Shown piece by piece: positions 1 to 8,965 of a stretch of 44,616 nucleotides of DNA. Position 1 is the stretch's first letter. Each line of letters opens with the position of its first letter. The stretch comes from Planctomycetaceae bacterium (GTDB lineage Bacteria; Planctomycetota; Planctomycetia; Pirellulales; Thermoguttaceae). Below the pieces are notes generated by a model. That model had not been told where the DNA came from. It ran no database searches and worked only from the letters and a program-made list of their open reading frames with translations. The translations under genes were made by a program, and so were the position numbers. The stretch lies in NCBI GenBank assembly GCA_012719125.1, contig JAAYAY010000168.1, positions 1-44,616 on the forward strand. The letters run 5' to 3'.

Positions 1-129
1 TACGAACTCTGGATCAAGTACTTTGACTACGTCTACGCCCGCTCGACGGACAGCGGCCCCGGCGACACGATCGCCGTGGAGAACGAGAGACTCTTGGCCT
101 ATCGATTGCTGCGGATGGGGACGTGGTGA
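1..129 (+). CDS. 3' end of an unidentified gene
   Basis: Frame 1 is open from the window edge to a TGA at 127-129 and gives 42 residues ending in LLRMGTW. The start lies outside the window. The fragment is rich in Tyr, Arg and Leu (for example WIKYFDYVYARS) with no recognisable motif. Codon use is G/C-rich at third positions like its neighbours, so it is probably a genuine C-terminus. Function cannot be assigned. Confidence 0.6.
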   Translation, partial: YELWIKYFDYVYARSTDSGPGDTIAVENERLLAYRLLRMGTW

Positions 130-427
130 CCCAAAGCTGGGCAAGCCCGCAACCCAATCTTCACAAACATGCGCGCACCATACGCACAAGTCCAGCACAA
201 AGACACTAAATGGCCTTGCGTGATTCCCGGCAGGACCCCCGCGGTCCTTTGTCCGTCGTTTCCTCGCAGGCGATCAGCAGGCGGGATCGGATCGTTCGAT
301 TAGGCTGGTCGTGCTTCATGGCCATGTCCGGCTTGTGAGGTTACCATTATGGTACTACACTTGGCGGCGTGTGTGGCTGATGCTGCAGACTCTTTCGTAG
401 CTTGACACCCAAGAGAGACTTCTACGG
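130..427. other. Intergenic region before the methyltransferase
   Basis: No convincing gene is seen here. The reading frames present are short and lack a ribosome binding site. A weak AG-rich stretch (AGAGAGA, about 411-417) precedes the methyltransferase ATG at 428. No clear terminator or consensus promoter was found. Confidence 0.4.
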
Positions 428-979
428 ATGGCTGACCACGTGTGCCCCTGGTGGGGAGGCTACTTCATCGACAATCCCCTCCGCCGTTGGCTGCACAAGC
501 CGGAGCGGTTCCTTGCGCCGTTTTTGTCGCCCGGTATGACGGTGCTCGATTTCGGCTGCGGCATGGGGTTCACGTCGATCGCCATGGCGCGGCTTGTGGG
601 TGAGGAGGGCACAATCATCTCCGCCGACCTACAGCCCCGGATGTTGCAGACCGTGGAGAAGCGTGCCCGGCGGGCCGGTGTGGCCGAGTGGATACGAACG
701 CACGTCTGTCAGAAGGATTCGCTCGCCCTGGACCGGACGATTGATTTTGCCCTGGCGTTCTGGTCGGCCCACGAAGTGCCCGACCTGGGCAAGTTGCTCG
801 CCGAAGTGCACACCTGCCTCGTACCCGGAGGAGAGTTTCTGGTCGTCGAGCCTCGCGGCCACGTGACGCCTCAGGATATGGCCGAGATGGCGGCGAAGGC
901 CGAGCGGGCGGGATTCGCGACGACCGAAGCCGGGCCGCCCGTGCGTTGGAGCCACACGACCGTCTATCGTAAGGCATGA
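428..979 (+). CDS. Class I SAM-dependent methyltransferase
   Basis: This 183-residue cytosolic protein is a compact Rossmann-fold methyltransferase. The SAM-binding motif I is seen as VLDFGCGMGFTS at residues 39-50, followed by an acidic strand end (SADLQ) typical of motif II and a late VPGGEFLVVEPRGH segment typical of the post-motif III strand. The N-terminal CPWWGGYFIDNPLRR segment occurs in a subfamily of uncharacterised bacterial methyltransferases, to my recollection. Its substrate cannot be told from sequence. The gene is convergent with the DUF1080 gene, whose stop lies only 2 nt away. It does not look like part of an operon with the fragment upstream. Confidence 0.85.
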   Translation: MADHVCPWWGGYFIDNPLRRWLHKPERFLAPFLSPGMTVLDFGCGMGFTSIAMARLVGEEGTIISADLQPRMLQTVEKRARRAGVAEWIRTHVCQKDSLALDRTIDFALAFWSAHEVPDLGKLLAEVHTCLVPGGEFLVVEPRGHVTPQDMAEMAAKAERAGFATTEAGPPVRWSHTTVYRKA

Positions 980-981
980 GG

Positions 982-1782
982 TCAGCGGTCCAGATTGAGC
1001 GGGCGGATCCAGATATTTCGCAGCCGGACGGCCGAGTGGTGTTGTTGAATGACCAGCGGGCCGGTTTCGACCTTCTGCTCGTATTGCGGAAACATCTTGT
1101 GCTTGGTTGCCCCCAGGATCTCCTGGTGATACTGGACGAGCACGCCGTTCCAGAAGACGGTCATGCGAGCCGGTTGGACGAGTTTCTCGCCGTCGAATTT
1201 GGGTGCGAGGAACACGGCGTCGAAGGTCTGCCACTCGCCCGGCCCGCGCGACGGATTCGCCAGCGGCGGGAACTGGCCGTAGACGGCGCCGGCGATTCCG
1301 TCGGCGTAGATGCGGCACGCCTTCGACTCGATGATCTGCAGCTCGTAGAGCCCGTGAAAGAAGATGCCGCTGTTTCCCCAGTTCATGGCGTTGCCGTCGG
1401 CCGTCTTGGGCGTGGCCCACTCGACGTGGAGCTGGCAATCGCGGAATGTGATCTTCGAGGTGAGTCCGTCGGTTTTGACGACGTTGATGGCGCCGTCTTC
1501 GACGGCGTCGGCCGTGAGACCTTCCCATTGGGAAACGTCGCGGCCGTCGAAGAGCACGACGGCGTCGGAAGGCGGATCCCCGGGCTTCGCGCCGGGCTCG
1601 ACGATCGGCGATTGGGGACGGTTCTTGTCGTGCACGCGCCATTGGCTGTTGGGAAGCATGGGCGTGTCGTCGTAGCCGGGCTTCTCTTCGGCAGAGAAAG
1701 CACTTGCTGCCGCCAACAGAACGCCCAGCACGACAGCCAGACCGCCGTTCGTCGGCCGCCGGAAATGGATTGTGTTTCTCAT
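982..1782 (-). CDS. Secreted DUF1080 (3-keto-disaccharide hydrolase-like) protein
   Basis: The protein has an N-terminal signal peptide (hydrophobic GGLAVVLGVLLAAASAFSA, cleavage probably before AEEKPG) and then a concanavalin-like beta-sandwich of the DUF1080 family. Family hallmarks seen are VVLFDGRDVSQWEG, the NSGIFFHGLYELQIIES strand pair, GPGEWQTFDAVF and a C-terminal VRLRNIWIRPL. DUF1080 proteins are abundant in planctomycetes and some act on 3-keto-sugar glycosides; the substrate here is unknown. I chose the ATG at 1782 because AAGGGA lies 9 nt before it. An in-frame ATG at 1800 has no such site and itself overlaps this Shine-Dalgarno sequence. Confidence 0.88.
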   Translation of the reverse strand: MRNTIHFRRPTNGGLAVVLGVLLAAASAFSAEEKPGYDDTPMLPNSQWRVHDKNRPQSPIVEPGAKPGDPPSDAVVLFDGRDVSQWEGLTADAVEDGAINVVKTDGLTSKITFRDCQLHVEWATPKTADGNAMNWGNSGIFFHGLYELQIIESKACRIYADGIAGAVYGQFPPLANPSRGPGEWQTFDAVFLAPKFDGEKLVQPARMTVFWNGVLVQYHQEILGATKHKMFPQYEQKVETGPLVIQQHHSAVRLRNIWIRPLNLDR

Positions 1783-1974
1783 CGGTGCTATTCCCTTCAT
1801 GCTGCAATGCGGTTAGGTGCGAGAACGGGCGATTTCGTGCTCGGCCGGACAAACGCGGTGCCGAGCTTGCATGATAGTCGAAGGAAACTCATACTGGAAG
1901 CAATTATCAAGCCCCCGAATGCTCACGGTCGGAGACAGTGCGCCTTGTCGGGTCATACCGGAGCGAGCCTTTCT

Positions 1975-2607
1975 ATGTTCAACGCCGTCTCGAAGTACCT
2001 CCCGTTGCTCTCGGCAATCGTTGTCGGCACGGCGTTCCTCCTATGGGGCTACAACGGGTCGAACCAGAACGCCGATTCAGGTAGAATCGAGCCGGTGGAG
2101 CGGCCGGCGATTTCGGTCCAACTTCCGCAGGAGCAGGCGGCCCTCGTCGACGGTCTCTACGCCGATGCTTCCTCCGACCGGGCCTATGCGGCTTCGTGCC
2201 TCAAGAAGCTCGGGCCGGCGGCGGCCGCGACGGTTCCCTACCTGATCGATCGGCTGGGCGATCCGAGTTGGCTGGTTCGCCGGCAGGCCGCCGAAGCCTT
2301 GGGGAAGTTGGGCGACGTGCAGGCCGTGGCTCCCTTGATGGAGATTCTCAAGGATCGCGACGGCGATTGGAGCGTCCGCGCAGCCGCCGCCCTTTCGTTG
2401 GGCCAACTGGGCGAACCGGAGACCGTGGAGGTCCTGGCGTCCGCCCTCAACGACATGAACGCTCACGTGCGCCACATGGCCGCGATCGCCCTGGGACTGA
2501 TCGGCACGCCCGATACGCGTGAACCTCTGGCCGCTGCCCTCGGCGACAGCGATGCGGCCACCCGGTTCTCAGCGGCGATCGCCCTTGAGAGGTTGGCTTC
2601 GAGTTGA
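1975..2607 (+). CDS. Membrane-anchored or secreted HEAT-repeat protein
   Basis: The 210-residue product starts with a hydrophobic segment (LPLLSAIVVGTAFLLWGY), which is a signal anchor or uncleaved signal. After a linker come about four HEAT/PBS-lyase-type helical repeats recognisable from the recurring pattern of VRRQAAEALGKLGD, VRAAAALSLGQLGE, VRHMAAIALGLIGT and TRFSAAIALERL. Such repeats are protein-interaction scaffolds and carry no catalytic residues. The frame stays open far upstream of 1975, but that part is antisense to the DUF1080 gene and reads as spurious sequence, so I start at the Met directly before the hydrophobic segment. The Shine-Dalgarno sequence is weak (GGAGCG). Confidence 0.8.
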   Translation: MFNAVSKYLPLLSAIVVGTAFLLWGYNGSNQNADSGRIEPVERPAISVQLPQEQAALVDGLYADASSDRAYAASCLKKLGPAAAATVPYLIDRLGDPSWLVRRQAAEALGKLGDVQAVAPLMEILKDRDGDWSVRAAAALSLGQLGEPETVEVLASALNDMNAHVRHMAAIALGLIGTPDTREPLAAALGDSDAATRFSAAIALERLASS

Positions 2608-2665
2608 CGAGGATACGCGATACGGGAAGCGAGAGCCGCACAGTTGATACCCGGGAGAGCCTGCC

Positions 2666-4000
2666 ATGCCGCGTCTGTCACGTTACACGCTGCCGATTCT
2701 GTTGAGTCTCCTGTTCTTCACCCTTTCGACCTCTGCCGCAGCAGCGGATCCGATCCGAATGCACCGCGGGGGCGAGGCCTTGCCCTTCGACCACCAAGGT
2801 CCCTTCGTCACCACCGGCGACGGCGGAGTACTTGCCGTCGGACGCTCGGAAGCCTACGTCAGCCGCGACGAGGGAGAGTCCTGGGAGGCCTATCCGCTTT
2901 TCCAGGACAACCAGAAGTACGAGGCTCGCGATGAACGAGCGCTTCTCAAGCTGCGCGACGGAACCGTCGTGTTCGCCTGGATGAACGAACGGCAAAGGCA
3001 GCGCGGCGGCCCTTGGGGCGAGGGCGGTGAGGCCGAGGCCGCACGGTGGGTGTTGCCCGTCTGCGTCAGCCGCAGCAGCGACGACGGCAAGACCTGGTCC
3101 GAGCCCCTGATGATCCAGGAAGGATGGTGCGGGGCGATTCGCTCGATGATCCAACTGAAGAGCGGGCGGATTGTGCTGGTGGGTCAGAAAGTGATTCCCT
3201 GGCGTCACGTGAGCCTGACCTATGTTTCCGACGACGGAGGCAAGACCTGGAAGGCCAGCAACCTGCTCGATATGGAAACGAAGGACAGCGGCGATCACGG
3301 CGGGACCATGGAGGGGACGGTTGCCGAACTGTCGGACGGCCGCGTCTATATTCTGCTGCGAACCACCCGAGGCTGGTTCTGGGAAGCCTTTTCCAGCGAC
3401 GGGGGCCTCACGTGGGAAGGCCTTACCCAGTCGAAGCTCCGCTCGAGCACCTGTTGCGGGCAGCTTGCGCGGCTGAGCGACGGACGACTTGCACTCCTCT
3501 GGAACCGGCCGACCGACGAGAATCCCCAGGACGTCCGCAGCCGCGAAGAACTCTCGATCGCTTTCTCCGGCGACGACGCAAGGACCTGGACACGGCCCAT
3601 CGTTCTGTCGAAACGTCCCCTTTCGCCGGGCGAGCCCTATTACGCCGCCCGCCAATCCTATCCCTATCTCTATGAACGCCGCTCGGGCCAGTTGTGGATC
3701 ACGACCATGCAGGGCGGGCTGCGGATGAAGATCGCCGAAGATCGCCTGCTCACAGCAACGAATCCGAAATCCGCCGACTCGCCATTCACGGTCGTCGCCT
3801 TCGGCACTTCGACCACGGCGCGGCGCACGGGAGTCGAAAACGTCTACGTCGATCTTCATCAACAGTTCATGGACTACCACGCCGTCGAAGGCCAGAGTTT
3901 GAACGATCTACTTCTCGACGGCATGCACCCCAACAACCAAGGCCACCGCATGATCGCCGACGCCCTGCTGCCGATCATCGTGGCCCAAGCCAAACAGTAG
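2666..4000 (+). CDS. Secreted sialidase-like BNR protein with a collapsed SGNH-hydrolase tail
   Basis: A signal peptide (residues 1 to about 26) is followed by a six-bladed propeller region of the sialidase type. Five Asp-box motifs can be read: SRDEGESW (66-73), SSDDGKTW (137-144), SDDGGKTW, SSDGGLTW and SGDDARTW. The last 70 residues belong to another family: AFGTSTT (Ser382) matches SGNH/GDSL block I, and DGMHPNNQGH (Asp418, His421) matches block V. In intact SGNH domains these blocks are well over 100 residues apart; here the gap is about 36, so blocks II-IV are missing. A GGGAGAG Shine-Dalgarno sequence precedes the ATG. The likely role is glycan binding or hydrolysis outside the cytoplasm. 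Sialic acid specificity is not shown, and the esterase part should be dead. Confidence 0.85.
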   Translation: MPRLSRYTLPILLSLLFFTLSTSAAAADPIRMHRGGEALPFDHQGPFVTTGDGGVLAVGRSEAYVSRDEGESWEAYPLFQDNQKYEARDERALLKLRDGTVVFAWMNERQRQRGGPWGEGGEAEAARWVLPVCVSRSSDDGKTWSEPLMIQEGWCGAIRSMIQLKSGRIVLVGQKVIPWRHVSLTYVSDDGGKTWKASNLLDMETKDSGDHGGTMEGTVAELSDGRVYILLRTTRGWFWEAFSSDGGLTWEGLTQSKLRSSTCCGQLARLSDGRLALLWNRPTDENPQDVRSREELSIAFSGDDARTWTRPIVLSKRPLSPGEPYYAARQSYPYLYERRSGQLWITTMQGGLRMKIAEDRLLTATNPKSADSPFTVVAFGTSTTARRTGVENVYVDLHQQFMDYHAVEGQSLNDLLLDGMHPNNQGHRMIADALLPIIVAQAKQ

Positions 4001-4036
4001 CTGGCCACCACGTCACCAAGCCCGATCGGAGCCACC

Positions 4037-6109
4037 ATGCCCACGCCAATCTCACGACGCAGTTTCCTGCAAACCTCTGCTGCCGCCGCGGCCGCCGTCA
4101 CTCTTGCTCCCGGTGCCGGCGCTGCGCCCGCACTGCCACTCGATACGACGCCCGGTCCCACCGCGCCGCTGGCCATGTGGGCGTTGACGGGCACTCTGGA
4201 ATCGGCTAACGTCGAGCAACAGCTCGATGCCTACCACGATGCCGGCTGGGGAGTGGTGCTCTATCCCCGCTGGGGACTCGAACTGGAGTATCTCAGCGAC
4301 GCCTGGTTCGATCGCATTCGTTTCATCGTCGAGCAGGCCGCGGCTCGCAAGATGGAGGTCTGGCTCTACGACGAGTTCTGCTGGCCCAGCGGCCATGCCA
4401 AGGGGGTGGTGACCAAAGACCGTGAAGACCTGGCGGCACAACTGCTCGAAGTCGAGTCGGACGGCCGCAACCGCCTGGTCCCCGTCCCCGGAAGCGCCAA
4501 CCTGCTCCTGCCCGAGGCCACGCAGCGATTCCTGGAAGTGACCCACGAGCGCTACTACCAGGCGATTGGGGAGCACTTTGGCACCACCGTGCGAGCGATT
4601 TTTACCGACGAGCCCTCGCTGGCCATGCAGCACGGGCCGCGTCCCCGTGGCACAGTATCGTGGCGATTGACCTGGTCCAGCGCAATGGATGCCGCGTTGG
4701 GAGGCGATTTCCGCGATCGACTTGCCAAGATCGACGACGTGGCAAACTGGTCCGGCTGGGCCGACTACTGGGCCGCCTTCACGAAGGTCTGGCATGACAG
4801 TTGGGTTGCCCCGATTGCCGAGTGGTGCCGGGCACACAAGATCGCCATGACCGGCCACCTGCTGGGCGAGGGAAGTCTTGGCGGCCAGATCGCCTACAGC
4901 GGCAGTCTTCGCCGTCAACTGAGCGAGTTCGGCATCCCCGGCATCGACGAGATCAGCACGAGAACCGATCCGGAAAAGTGCGAAGCCCTGACCCTCGCAG
5001 CCATCGCCGAATACCCGGGCAAAGAGCGAATGGTCGAGGTCTACGCCCTCGGCCCGCCGACCATGAAAATGGAAACGATGCGGGAAATGGTCGACCTGTG
5101 TGCCGCCTGCGGAATCGATCGCTATGTGATGGCCATCTGCCCCCTCGATCTGAGCGGCGGTTTTTTCAAACGGGAATACCTGGGCATCCACGGCCCGCAC
5201 CAGCCGTGGTTCAAGAAGTATGCCCCGGTTTTCGCTGAGTACGTTGCCGAGGCGGCCCAGCGAGCTCGCCAAGCCCCGCCGCTGGGCATTACCTGGCCGG
5301 CGGATGAAGACCTGTGGGCAGTTGCCGGCCCCGACCCCAGGGGTTCCAAAGTACTCCAGCGGATGACGCAGGATCTTATCAGCCAGGCCCGCGAGGCGAT
5401 TATCGCCCGGCTCGAAAAGCCGGCGGCGCCCTCCACGACTGCGAAACCCGCTCTGGAGAAGCTCGTCTGGTCCTTCACTCCGAAAGGCCTCAATTCTCTT
5501 CGGCTCGATCGGGCAACACTCTCCATCAAGGATTTGCCGCCAAAAGCCGAACTCTCGGTGCAATGCCAACTGGTTCGCGGCCTGAGCGTGAACGGAACTG
5601 CCATCGACCTGAACGCAGCCCCGGTCGATCGGCAATTCGACTTCAGTTTTCGGCGAATCGACGTCACCGGGCTGCTCAAGGTGGGGGAGAATCATTTCGC
5701 CGTCGACCTGGCGGAAGCCAAGCCGCTGAAGTTCCTCCCGAGTCTGATCCTGTGGGGCGACTTCGCCGTCGGTCCCGAGGGACAACTGATCGCACGGCCG
5801 GAGACGATCCCCCTGGGCGACTGGCGCCGGCACGGCTATCCCGATTTCTGCGGCACGGGCTGCTACCGCACTGAGGTCGACTTTGCCGAAGCACCAACCC
5901 ACCTGTCCATCGATTCGGGCGGCTATCCTGTCCACCTGATCGTCAACGGCACCGACGTCGGTGCCCGGGCATGGTCGCCCTTCCGCTTCGACGCTCGGAA
6001 GGCTGCCAGGTCAGGACGCAACGAAATCGTGGTGGAGATCACCAGCACCCTGGGGCATCTCTTCGTACCGGGCGAAGCGCCGCCGGTGGGGCTGATGGGG
6101 TTTCAGTAA
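4037..6109 (+). CDS. Tat-exported GH106-like glycoside hydrolase
   Basis: The N-terminus has a twin-arginine signal (SRRSFLQTSAAAAAAVTL, residues 7-24). The catalytic part resembles the TIM barrel of GH106-type alpha-L-rhamnosidase-like proteins: WLYDEFCWPSG at 109-119, RAIFTDEPS around 187-194, and a later GIDEIS segment. Asp/Glu residues in the DEF and TDEP motifs are candidate catalytic acids. The C-terminal roughly 100 residues form a galactose-binding-like beta-sandwich (LSIDSGGYPVHLIVNGTDVG). At 690 residues it is shorter than typical GH106 enzymes, so it may be a divergent subfamily. GGAG lies 6 nt before the start, 36 nt after the sialidase stop, suggesting co-transcription and joint glycan degradation. 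Confidence 0.78.
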   Translation: MPTPISRRSFLQTSAAAAAAVTLAPGAGAAPALPLDTTPGPTAPLAMWALTGTLESANVEQQLDAYHDAGWGVVLYPRWGLELEYLSDAWFDRIRFIVEQAAARKMEVWLYDEFCWPSGHAKGVVTKDREDLAAQLLEVESDGRNRLVPVPGSANLLLPEATQRFLEVTHERYYQAIGEHFGTTVRAIFTDEPSLAMQHGPRPRGTVSWRLTWSSAMDAALGGDFRDRLAKIDDVANWSGWADYWAAFTKVWHDSWVAPIAEWCRAHKIAMTGHLLGEGSLGGQIAYSGSLRRQLSEFGIPGIDEISTRTDPEKCEALTLAAIAEYPGKERMVEVYALGPPTMKMETMREMVDLCAACGIDRYVMAICPLDLSGGFFKREYLGIHGPHQPWFKKYAPVFAEYVAEAAQRARQAPPLGITWPADEDLWAVAGPDPRGSKVLQRMTQDLISQAREAIIARLEKPAAPSTTAKPALEKLVWSFTPKGLNSLRLDRATLSIKDLPPKAELSVQCQLVRGLSVNGTAIDLNAAPVDRQFDFSFRRIDVTGLLKVGENHFAVDLAEAKPLKFLPSLILWGDFAVGPEGQLIARPETIPLGDWRRHGYPDFCGTGCYRTEVDFAEAPTHLSIDSGGYPVHLIVNGTDVGARAWSPFRFDARKAARSGRNEIVVEITSTLGHLFVPGEAPPVGLMGFQ

Positions 6110-6396
6110 AAATCGGGCAAGAAAACTGGTTGTGCGACGAAGAGAAAGTGGATCCGCATAGCCCCCCGGATAGTGGAGAGTGTCGAAAAGGCCTTCTGCG
6201 AACAAACACGGGCAATTGTCGGTATCCCCCAGGAAGGTTACAATTCGCGGATCAGCCGTTGTGTTGTTCTCGATGGCGGCGTCGGAACGTCCCTGGCCCC
6301 CCGGTGGGGTCGCTGTTTGGCAGTTGTCGCCCCCTTTGCCACCCAAGCTACGAACGGCAACGTACGAGTTTTTCATCCACGAAAGGAGCAGTTTCT

Positions 6397-8592
6397 ATGT
6401 CTTTCTCAAGATCCCTGCGTGGGATTCTGGTATTGCTGGCGCTGGTCGGAGTGTCGACCATGCGCCCGGCAGCCCCCCTGGCGGCGAGCGAGTTGGAGGA
6501 GACCTCAATCCGCCTGATTCCGGCCGATGCCGCGTTCTATGGGGCCTCGCTGCGCAACGGCGAACAGATCAGGATCATCGCCGAGAGCAACGCCTGGAAG
6601 AAATTGATGGATATGCCTTCCGTCCAGATGGGACTCGGCATGCTCAAGGCGAAACTGGAAGACGTGGATGATGAGAAGGCCGCCCAAGTGCGAGCTGCCC
6701 TCGACAATCCCAACGTCAAGGACTTGCTGGGGCTGTTGGCCGATATGTTCTCCGACGACGTCTTCTGTTACGGCAATGCCGACGTCGCGGATGTGTTGGA
6801 ACTGACCCAGGACGTGAGCAACGCGGTCTCTTACGCCCCATACTACTTCATGGCCACCGGAGAAGGTGACGCCATGAGCCAGCCGGAGATGCAGGGCAAG
6901 GCGGCACTCTACATCCTGACGCAGAACATCGATAAACTGAAGATTCCCACCATGGTCATGGGCTTTTCCGTGGCCGACGAGCAACGGGCCGTTCTCCATC
7001 TGGGCAAGCTCGAAGGGCTTCTCGGCATGCTGGCTTTCGTGCAGCCTGAGTTTGCCGACAAGGTCTCACGCCAACAGGTCGGCGACACCAAGTTCCTCAC
7101 CTTGACCCTCGACGGGGAGATGATTCCCTGGGATGAGTTGCCGCTGGACGACGTACGCGAGATCGAGGCCAACGAGGGCGACGTCGACAAGATCGTCGAA
7201 AAGGTGAAGCAGCTCAAACTGATCATCGCCTTCGGCGTTCGCGACGGTTATTTGACGGTGGCTCTGACCGATTCCTTGGAAAAGCTGGAGAGGATGGGCA
7301 AGACCGACTCGTTGCTCACTCGCCCGGAATTTGCCGGGGTCAAGAAGTTCGGGAACGAACGGCTCACGGGCATCAGCTATGCGAGCAAGGATTTCGTCGG
7401 TCGCATGGCGTTTTCGGCGGGCGATCTGGAGGATCTGCTGAAAATCGGCGCGGCCGCCCTGAAGGAACTGCCCCTGCCGGACAAGGCCAAGGGCCGCATC
7501 CGCAAGGACGTAGAAGCCTTGGCCGACGATATCAAGAAGCTGATCCCGGCACCCGGTGCCGGCGTGGCCGTCTCGTTCCTGACCGACAAGGGTGTGGAAT
7601 CCTACAACTACAACTGGACGGAGAGCAAGATTCTCGACGGCTCCCAGCCGCTCGATCTGCTCAACCACATCGGCGGCGATCCCCTCCTGGCCATCGCCTG
7701 GCGAGAGCGCGTGTATCCCGACGCCTACGATCGGATTGCCCACTGGGTGCGCGTCGCTCACGGGTACTTCGAGGAATTCGCCGTTCCCGAAATGAGCGAG
7801 AATGACCGGGAGAAGTACGACCGTGCCATAAAACTGCTGAAGCCGCTCTTCGAGCAACTCGTCCAAGTCACGAATGATAGCCTTATTCCCGCCTGCACGG
7901 GCCAGAGTGCGATCGTCATCGACGCCAAGTTGCGGAGCAAGCAGGTCGCCGGGGGCATTCCGGAAACGGAAGAGGCCATGCCGTTGCCGGAGCCGGCCAT
8001 CGTCATAGGCATCAAAGACGCCGACGCCATGCGAGAGGCGTATGTGGGCTACCAGAAGTTCTTCAACGATCTGCTGGAAGCGGCTCGCGAACTGGACGAA
8101 GAGGGCGAGATTCCCGACGACTACGAGATCCCCTGGCCCGACGTGAGCGAGACGTCGGCCGGCTCGAAGCTCTCCTACACGCTCCCGAGCGAGTTGGGTA
8201 TCGACGGGCAGATCAAGCCCAATGCCGTCCTCACCGACGAGGTCGCCGTGGCAACCGCGTCGGAATCGCATAGCCAGCGGCTGCTCAAGTCGACTCCGTC
8301 CGCCGCGGGCGGAGTGCTCGCCGACGCCGGTCGCCCGCGGGCTCTCGCCGTAGTCTTCAATTGGGCCGCCACGATCGACGCCGCGACGCCCTGGCTCCGG
8401 TTGGTTGCCCGGAAGGTGGCCGAAGAGAACCTGGGCGACGACGCCGACGACGCGCAGATCGAACAGATCGTCGCTCAGGTCGACACGGTCCTCGAAGTGC
8501 TCAAGGCCGTACGCCGTTGCACGGCGGAGTGCTACTTTGAAGACGGAGCCCTGGTCACGCATAGCCTGACGGAGGTGCAGGACGTCCAGTAG
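6397..8592 (+). CDS. Large secreted protein of unknown function
   Basis: The product is 731 residues with a clear signal peptide (SLRGILVLLALVGVSTMRPAAPLAA). The mature protein is acidic, mixed alpha/beta and lacks recognisable catalytic motifs. It carries repeated features such as RLIPADAAFYGA near the N-terminus and RALAVVFNWAATIDAATPWL near the C-terminus. The general look is that of DUF3352-like secreted proteins common in planctomycetes, but I cannot assign it. The frame is open further upstream, overlapping the glycosidase, yet the ATG at 6397 has a strong AAAGGAG site 10 nt away and begins the signal peptide. A strong terminator follows the stop, so this gene is probably a separate unit from the 287-nt upstream gap. 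Confidence 0.8.
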   Translation: MSFSRSLRGILVLLALVGVSTMRPAAPLAASELEETSIRLIPADAAFYGASLRNGEQIRIIAESNAWKKLMDMPSVQMGLGMLKAKLEDVDDEKAAQVRAALDNPNVKDLLGLLADMFSDDVFCYGNADVADVLELTQDVSNAVSYAPYYFMATGEGDAMSQPEMQGKAALYILTQNIDKLKIPTMVMGFSVADEQRAVLHLGKLEGLLGMLAFVQPEFADKVSRQQVGDTKFLTLTLDGEMIPWDELPLDDVREIEANEGDVDKIVEKVKQLKLIIAFGVRDGYLTVALTDSLEKLERMGKTDSLLTRPEFAGVKKFGNERLTGISYASKDFVGRMAFSAGDLEDLLKIGAAALKELPLPDKAKGRIRKDVEALADDIKKLIPAPGAGVAVSFLTDKGVESYNYNWTESKILDGSQPLDLLNHIGGDPLLAIAWRERVYPDAYDRIAHWVRVAHGYFEEFAVPEMSENDREKYDRAIKLLKPLFEQLVQVTNDSLIPACTGQSAIVIDAKLRSKQVAGGIPETEEAMPLPEPAIVIGIKDADAMREAYVGYQKFFNDLLEAARELDEEGEIPDDYEIPWPDVSETSAGSKLSYTLPSELGIDGQIKPNAVLTDEVAVATASESHSQRLLKSTPSAAGGVLADAGRPRALAVVFNWAATIDAATPWLRLVARKVAEENLGDDADDAQIEQIVAQVDTVLEVLKAVRRCTAECYFEDGALVTHSLTEVQDVQ

Positions 8593-8619
8593 ATGATTCG
8601 CGCCAAGTCGAAAGACCTC

Positions 8620-8671
8620 AGGCCGCCGTTTCTCTCGCCGGGAGAAGCGGCGGCCTGTTTTGTTGTTTCTT
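8620..8671 (+). terminator. Rho-independent terminator after the 731-aa gene
   Basis: Arms at 8620-8628 (AGGCCGCCG) and 8648-8656 (CGGCGGCCT) pair perfectly. The stem extends inward through TTTCTC/GAGAAG with one G-T wobble, giving about 15 bp and a 7-nt loop. A T-rich tail (GTTTTGTTGTTTCTT) follows. The remaining 290 nt to asnB show no gene. Confidence 0.9.
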
Positions 8672-8965
8672 GAACCATGGAAGAGACAAAAGGCCAGGCC
8701 CAGAGGCACTGTTTATTGGGTGGCACGCTGTGACCATTGTAGCTGTGTTTGCCCTAACGCGTAGAACGCCGGAAGAACCGTCATATCCGGAACAGACCCC
8801 CGCCTTCGATCGTCGTTTCCCACCTCACATCCTCATCGGAGATTCACGGATTCGGTTCCCAAGGACGTGTGACCTAGACTTGCGAGAACAGGTTCCCGGA
8901 ATCCCCAAACTGGGTGGATCTGCGGAGCCCCAGTCAGCCTCGCGATTGCTGGGAACACCGATTCG

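Noticed and set aside
330-360. Possible operator (GTTACCAT-T-ATGGTAC) before the methyltransferase
   Set aside because: The palindrome needs a bulge, is short and is not placed near a convincing promoter.
976-1974. Upstream extension of the HEAT-repeat gene
   Set aside because: It is antisense to the well-supported DUF1080 gene, and the signal anchor starts only at 1975.
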